Source: Gonocerus acuteangulatus (taxonomy: Eukaryota; Arthropoda; Insecta; Hemiptera; Coreidae). Taken from it: DNA of 64,000 bases. A program made the translations under genes and the position numbers. The stretch's first letter is position 1. Every line of letters begins with the position of its first letter. Below, piece after piece: positions 58,251-64,000 of the stretch. Under the pieces are notes generated by a model. The model searched no databases, was not told the origin of the DNA, and worked only from the letters and a program-made list of their open reading frames with translations. The DNA is taken from positions 107,925,715 to 107,989,714 of the forward strand of contig OX328125.1 of NCBI GenBank assembly GCA_946811695.1, given 5' to 3'.

Positions 58251-60132
58251 CTGACAAGGGGAGTATACAGCGATGGGGTCACCGATTTGGACCAATTTTT
58301 TTCTGGTGATTCTACATCGAAAAATAATCGACATGTGTCCGAGCGATCCGTCCAATGCGCCTTAGGAGCCGAGAAATAAAATAAAATAGGTTGAAAGTGC
58401 TTTATTTTTTATAGTTTAGAAAATGATATCGACATGATTCTTTCACCAATTAAATTGTTTTATATAGTAGATTAAAAGAAAAATATAATCGTTAAACAAT
58501 AATTTATATTTCATCAAATACATTCAAAAATATGCTTAAGTTTTCAGGTAAACTAGTATTATACATTTTTTTACACCAAAAATAATATCAGGTTTTAAAT
58601 CAGCACCCCAAGAAACCCTAATATAGTGAATATCATTGAAAACAAAAAAATAATGATTTTTCCCAGTCTGGAAGAGGCTAAATATTTGAAAGCGAAAAAG
58701 TAATGTGACGTTTTGAAATTCAATATCTCCCCGTGAGATAATCCGATTTTTACGTCATTGAAATCTTTCGAAAGAAGAAAGACTCCTTTTTCTAACCATG
58801 TACATGACTATTGTATTATCTCATAAGGTACTTGCGAAAAATGGTTCTCAATAAAATAAAAAATGTAAACTTTTTTGCATATAACGTCAATTCCAGAACA
58901 CGTAGAAACCCCCCGATTGGACGGAAATGTGTCACAATATGGCCTGTATCGACCCTCCAAGTTTGGTTTCAATCGGGTAAATATTCTTTGAAATATGGAA
59001 GGATTATTGAATCTCTAACAACATTTTAAGGGTCCCCCTTAGCGAAATTTAAAATACATTTTTTTTTTTTTTGTAATATTCCGAAAATTTGAATTTAGGG
59101 GTTTTTCAATGTGCTAGAAACGAATCTTACATCCGTTTGTAAATCAAAAAATTTTTTATAATCGATAACTTTTTAAATGTAGGAATATGGAATATTTTGG
59201 CAGAATAATGACTTCTATAGAGTCGAGTATGTAAAACAATTTTTGATTTAAAAACGGATGTCAGATTCGTTTCTAGCACATTGAAAACCCCCTAAATTCA
59301 AATTTTGGGAATGTTACAAAAATTAAAATAAATGTATTTTAAATTTCGCTTAGGGGGACCCTTCAAATTTTGTTAGAGATTTAAGAATCCGGCCATATTT
59401 CAAAGAATATTTACCCGATTCAAACCAAACTTGGAGGGTCAATAAAGGCCATAATGTGACACATTTCCGTCCAATCGGGGGGTTTCTACGTGTTCTGGAA
59501 TTGACATTATATGCAAAAAAAGCTTACATTTTATTTTTATTTTGAGAACAATTTTTCGCAAGTACCTTTTGAGATGATACAATAGTAATTTATATGGTTA
59601 GAAAAAGGAGTCTTTCTTCTTTCGAAAGATTTCAATGAGGTAAAAATCGGATTATCTCAAGGGGAGATATTGAATTTTGAAACTTCACATTACTTTTTCG
59701 CTTACAAATATTTCGCCTCTTCCAGACTGGGAAAAATCATTATTTTTTGTTTTCAATGATATTCACTATATTAGGGCTGATTTAAAATCTGCTATTTTTT
59801 TGGTGTAAAAAAATGTATAATACTAGATTACCTGAAAACGTAAGCATATTTTTGAATGTATTTGATGAAATATAAATTATTGTTTAACGATTATATTTTT
59901 ATTTTAATCTACTCTATAAAACAAATGAATTGGTGAAAGAATCATGTCGATATAATTTTCTAAACTCGATATAAAAAATAAAGCACTTTCAACCTATTTT
60001 ATTTTATTTCTCGGCTCCTAAGGCGCATTGGACGGATCGCTCGGACACATGTCGATTATTTTTCGATGTAGAATCACCAGAAAAAAATTGGTCCAAATCG
60101 GTGACCCCATCGCTGTATACTCCCCTTGTGAG
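58251..60132. mobile_element. ~1.9-kb palindromic element
   Basis: Arms of about 900 bp (58251-59155 and 59237-60132) are inverted copies with an ~80-bp spacer. The termini read ACAAGGGGAGTATACAGCGA on the left and the complement on the right. Conserved phrases in both arms: GGCGCATTGGAC, CCGATTGGACGGAAATGTGTC and ATCTTTCGAAAGAAG (left: GAAATCTTTCGAAAGAAGAA). There is no convincing ORF. It is inserted into a LINE (57885-58250 and 60133-60345). The three bases TGA flank both ends, but a 3-bp duplication is weak evidence. Half of the element recurs at 20419-20911. Confidence 0.88.
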
Positions 60133-60345
60133 TAAACTGAAACCCAGACTTCCCATGAGCTCTAAAGTAGTCCTCAATGCCCGCGAGAAAGCAGTTGAAC
60201 AATACAGGGCTGAGTGATTCAACTTGAAGGACTCCTGAAATATTCTCTACAGGGTCCGAAGGCGCAGTATCAATAGTAAGCCTGGCTCTCCCATAAATTG
60301 TTTTCAGAAATCGTATAAACTTCCCACTTATTCCCATTTTGAAGG
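60133..60345 (-). pseudogene. LINE reverse transcriptase fragment, 5' piece of the split element
   Basis: Minus strand: MGISGKFIRFLKTIYGRARL, then the palm segment GVLQVESLSPVLFNCFLAGI and EDYFRAHGKSGFQF, where the palindrome begins. It aligns with LGLSRKLMRILKNLYNQAEF and GVLQGESLSPSLFTLFLSDI of the LINE at 48528. The expected FADD/YADD strand and about 30 further residues are missing between this piece and the one at 58250. Confidence 0.8.
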
Positions 60346-60656
60346 GACGGACAATGATTTCATCAAACTGGTTTTAAGTTTACCTCTAGAACACGACCTA
60401 AAAGTGATCTTTTCATTAAATCAAAGAAAGACCTGGAAGCCTGAGGGTTTCAGTCAATCTTTTCGACCCTCTTAGCTATGACTAAAGGATTTGACTTGGT
60501 TTGTATGGAAAAGTTTAGTTGGAAAAGGTCGGAAAAGGTAACTTTTGGCTGAATAAATAAATAAATCCAATACAAAGCCTAAATAATCACTCGGCACCTT
60601 CGCAAGTAGTTATAAAAGTAATGATGTACTTTATCGATCACAAGCCTAGATAGATA

Positions 60657-60660
<4 letters not shown>
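60346..60660. other. Unclassified spacer
   Basis: No gene. It may include decayed LINE sequence upstream of the fragment, but no motif is visible. Confidence 0.4.

Positions 60661-60745
<85 letters not shown>
60661..60745. repeat. (TA)n microsatellite
   Basis: TA run adjacent to the Penelope-like relic, as at 31569. Confidence 0.97.
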
Positions 60746-60748
<3 letters not shown>

Positions 60749-60774
60749 GATCCTAAGTTGAAAACTAAAATGTT

Positions 60775-61240
60775 CTACGAAGACAGGTATAGTTGGGATT
60801 CGGCTAGGAGAAAAACATCAGACTTTCAAAAAGAAATCTGTATTTGGACGTTTCGACGGCACAATGGCAGCCTTCTTCAGCTAAAAAATATATACAACTT
60901 ATAAGTAAAGAAAATATATATGTACAACTAGTAAGTAAAAGACAGGTAGAAATGAGCGGAGTGTATATATCAATACAATAAATTTTAACCAATCTTATTT
61001 TTAAAACAATGAAAATACGGTAGTTGGAAAGTAAACAGCATGTAGAAAGTGTTAGTAAAACAGTACAAAAAAAATTAAACAGTAAAAACAACGAACATTT
61101 TTTATGTAGTGAAAAACAAGATCTATTTTATAAGTGAATACAATTTTTAACAATTAATATATAGATACATACCACTAGAGAATGCCTAGGGGGGAGGGAG
61201 GAAGACCTCGACGACAACTTAGGTAACCATGGTTGGAAGT
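60775..61240 (-). mobile_element. Penelope-like terminal repeat relic, interrupted
   Basis: The reverse relative of 31628-31840. On the minus strand, ACCATGGTTACCTAAGTTG and GGCATTCTCTAGTGG (61235-61175) come first, then an unrelated ~290 bp, then CTGAAGA (60880-60874), hairpin GGCTGCC..., GAAAC (60854-60850), GTCCAAATACAGATTTC, and CGAATCCCAACTATACCTGT near 60787. The interruption separates parts that are contiguous at 31717-31780. Confidence 0.55.
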
Positions 61241-61431
61241 ATGAGGGACAGCAACTACACAGGGGGTCTTTATAGTTATGAAGGGGGTGGGGATGAGGCG
61301 GTAAGTCGGTGGAGATGAAAGAGGTACAATTGCTGGGTTGTAAAAGCGGGCTGTAAACTTTGGGTTAAAAACCAAAGCTTTGGGTTTGGTTTTTAACCAA
61401 AAAACCTAAACTTTGGGTTAAAAACCACTAA

Positions 61432-61435
<4 letters not shown>
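61241..61435. other. Spacer with an internal fold-back
   Basis: TTTGGGTTAAAAACCAAAGC at 61359, GGTTTTTAACCAAA at 61388 and TTTGGGTTAAAAACC at 61412 form competing hairpins. Confidence 0.55.
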
Positions 61436-61495
<60 letters not shown>

Positions 61496-62446
61496 GTTAT
61501 ATATGTGTCCGTTAACACGATAAAGGCCAGAGTTTTTGTTTTTTCGCCACGAAACTTGATATATAGAATTCCCCCATCAAACGATTGAACGAGTTCGTTA
61601 ACCAACAAAATCGGTCCATCTGGAGGGGGGTTTTACTCCGGAGCAAAGGTAGTTGTTTGCCAATACCAGCCGTAATTTTTGTTATATTTCAACGAAACTC
61701 GGTATTCCTTGCGGTCAGCTGAAGAGAAACATGTGTTGTAAAAATAAACTAAATGGGTTTATTAGAAGGGGGATCCAAATTACTAATTTGCTTATACCAG
61801 TCGTAATTTCTGTTGTATTGTTACGAAACTCTTTATACGTCCTGGCTATCTAATAAGAAAGAAGTTTTGTAGAAATGAACTAAATCGGTCTATCGGAAGG
61901 GGGGGGGGGCATTACTTTGTACTACGTTTGAATTTAATTCTCCCGATAAACGTAGGTTCACGAAATTCCCAGTAGGAGTGCCTCTGTTTTGATATGACTA
62001 TGTGGGCCGTAGAGTTCCTATGTCTGCCGCTAGGGGGCGCTGTATCTTGTTCCACCATTATTACTGTATCCCGTTTCTTTTATTATTCATCAAGATCAAT
62101 AGATGAAAATGTGAAGCTTTGTGTATTTAGTACGTAGTGTAGTAACCCGCATACACAAAACTCTGGAAGGTAATTAATTACAAAATTAATAATTGAAATA
62201 GCTGCTAATAACAAATGCAAAAGAGAAGAATTATTTATGTTTTTATTTTAATTATCTATATAGGTTATTTAAGCAAATTATTCTGGAGTGCACTCGACAC
62301 TGCCTAATTCCGAGGAAAGTGCTTAGCTTTTTGTTTCATTTATTTAGGTTATTTTAATCAAATTTTTCAGGAATGCAGTTTACCCACCCAAATTCTGAGG
62401 AAAGTGCTTAGTGATGCAGCTCCTGCGTGACTTTTTTATAGTAAAG
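61436..62446 (+). mobile_element. Family B element, left-truncated
   Basis: Starts in (TA)n (61436-61495), then GTGTCCGTTAACACGATAAA, three modules with ACGAAACTCGGTATTCC, and GGAGTGCACTCGACACTGCC. A duplicated terminal segment (AGGAAAGTGCTTAG at 62313 and 62398) is followed by the right end GATGCAGCTCCTGCGTGACTTTTTT. The left hairpin end is missing. Confidence 0.75.
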
Positions 62447-62451
62447 CCACT

Positions 62452-62506
62452 ACCCCAAGTGGGAATCGAACCCAGAACCACTCGAGGCCATCGGGTCTCC
62501 GAATGA
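62452..62506 (-). mobile_element. SINE head fragment
   Basis: GGGAATCGAACCCAG (B-box complement) and GAGGCCATCGGGTCTCC (A-box complement) in SINE order. Confidence 0.55.
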
Positions 62507-64000
62507 AGTGTTTAGACACGTAGAATCAACGCTTCCATTAATCGCTAATTGAGTTTAGTTCTCGATATGTTTAACCAACTCCTCCTAAATTATTCAGGTA
62601 GAGAAAATTTTTAATTTAAGTTCGTAATTGTGTTTTGGAGTTTGTGGAGAAGCCGTGGTTCGGTCAGTTGGTTACTGTTCCTGGTTCTGATCGGAAATTG
62701 CGTCTTTGATCTAACGTCTCGAACAAACATTTACACAGCCAGTTTGACCTCTAGTACAGCTCAGTCTCCAAACACGGCCTTTGGCGATTGGAGGGCACAA
62801 AGAGATTATAATGGGAAATGTTTGATTCACGGCTGACCTCTGGGATCTAGAAACACGTCTAATTATTGGTAAGATAGACAATGTGAATATTAATTCAAAA
62901 TATATTAACATAAATTCTACAAACTTTTATCCATTTAAACAAAATTGAATATTTTAACAAAAAATTGATATGGTTAGGTTTACACAGGTCAACATTTGAT
63001 CTAAAAAAACACTCCGAGCGGTAAGGTCCTTTTGCAGTCGCTGGTTTCGAAGAGCGGGTTGGCAGCAAATTAAGAGGGAAAGGATATATTTTTATTACAA
63101 AATAATAGAACTATCCCATCTCTTCCTGAGCTATCCATATCACTCCCTCAAAGGCTTTAACACACCCGGGTCATAATGTCCTTAGAACTGTATACAACTC
63201 GGTAGAGCTTGATGCATGGCTCACTTCATTTCTCATGTTCTCAGAGAGTCATAGTTGTGACTACATGACGGCAATCGCAGATCGGGATGTTACCGATTTT
63301 AAAACTGGTATCCGTATGCGTTAAATTCGCCGTGACTCGAAAATAACTGGAAAATGTGGAAGTTTGGGGCTACCCAATCGTAAGCTTGTCTGCCGGCTAT
63401 TGTAGCGAAGTATTTCTTGTTCTCGCTTCAAGATGCAGACATCAACCTGGCAGCTCTCCACTTTTTAGTTATAAACTCGTTACTCATTCTTTGTCACTTG
63501 GCTAATTATTTTCTGAGCAATACTCTGCAGGCTGGTCAGTGCTCTCAGACGATTCTTTCTGGGGACGCCAGGCTTCGACCGCAGACAGCATTACGCCGAC
63601 TACACAGACCCAAAACATTGTTTCTGCATAGTTATAACGAATCCAAACGTTGGGCGACAATACCCAAAATACGTCAAGTACCTTCATCACCAAGCACTTT
63701 CACCACAGAAGAGATCTCTTAGGACATACTTTTGTAATCACATAATGCTCTTGGTCTGCACCCGCAGAGACCACAAGGGCTTCACAAAGCTCCAGGTAAC
63801 TCGAGATAAGGGCGTATATATTTCTCGGTATTTCCATTTGCCTCAAGGCGATTGCCAGCTACTACCCGCAATCAAACGTGCTGGGATTTCCACACTGATT
63901 AACACTACATACCTTGAAGGGTCGTTCTTACAAGTATCAATTAATCGTTTAATGTCATCGGCCACTTAGGGCGCAATCCGTATTGTCTATCAGTTAGGAA
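62507..64000. other. Unclassified right edge
   Basis: Open frames at 62630-62836, 63417-63722 and 63745-63969 (all plus) have no recognisable domain and no neighbouring signals such as splice or poly-A context that I can support. Base composition is more even than in the repeats, so host or decayed transposon sequence is possible. Confidence 0.35.

Noticed and set aside
61359..61428. Telomere-like GGTTAAAA repeats
   Set aside because: The motif TTTGGGTTAAAAACC occurs in only a few copies in mixed orientation, so it is a fold-back, not a telomeric array.
62630..62836. Frame starting with a hydrophobic, signal-like segment
   Set aside because: There is only a weak hydrophobic stretch, an equally long antisense frame exists, and there is no further support.
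63417..63722. 101-codon frame considered as a Tc1-type transposase fragment on the minus strand
   Set aside because: Reading both strands, I could not find the catalytic or helix-turn-helix motifs in order. The resemblance was to single words only.

Overview
This window is AT-rich eukaryotic DNA made almost entirely of repeats and transposon remains. I find no intact host gene, no rRNA or tRNA gene, and no CRISPR array. The organism is most likely an arthropod, probably an insect. The clues are a Helitron terminus, Jockey-type LINE fragments with AATAAATAAA-type tails, a mariner-type transposase N-terminus, hAT-type MITEs and a tRNA-derived SINE. This is inference from repeat style; no host gene anchors the taxonomy.

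Layout. 1-3830 is a 91-bp satellite with a 670-bp higher-order repeat. 4.5-8.0 kb is a composite copy of a dispersed repeat I call family A, interrupted by a mariner MITE fragment and a hAT MITE. 8.3-9.8 kb is a 40-bp minisatellite. 10.7-12.2 kb holds a fold-back MITE, a 21-bp minisatellite and a palindrome with a ribozyme-like core. 12.5-17.6 kb has three more family A copies and a weak LINE tail. 17.7-19.1 kb is a purine-rich tandem array. 20-23.5 kb holds a SINE, half of a palindromic element, an internally deleted Helitron and a second hAT MITE. 24.6-25.2 kb is an inverted-repeat element. 26.3-28.2 kb is a 29-bp array. 28.9-29.4 kb is the complete mariner MITE. 31-32.5 kb has two inverted repeats between (TA)n tracts. 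33.3-34.9 kb has alternating inverted copies of one module. 37.1-38.2 kb is a full-length family B element.

39.07-42.14 kb is the most striking segment. It is the C-terminus of a LINE ORF (zinc knuckle at one end, natural stop, 3' UTR and A-tail at the other) in which an ~80-bp coding segment has been amplified about 36 times into a satellite. An RNase H fragment of what is probably the same LINE lies just beyond, in the opposite orientation. 45.4-46.9 kb is a 20-bp array. 48.5-50.6 kb is a 5'-truncated LINE with a nearly intact reverse transcriptase. 52.35-52.89 kb is a palindrome with a hammerhead-like core. 52.9-54.9 kb is family A and 55.6-56.3 kb is family B. 56.5-57.0 kb is a Jockey C-terminus. 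57.9-60.3 kb is a LINE split by a ~1.9-kb palindrome. 60.7-62.4 kb holds a Penelope-like remnant and family B. 62.5-64.0 kb is unclassified.

The elements do not form a pathway. What connects them is genome dynamics: nested insertion, inverted duplication, and the conversion of element-internal sequence into satellites and (TA)n microsatellites.
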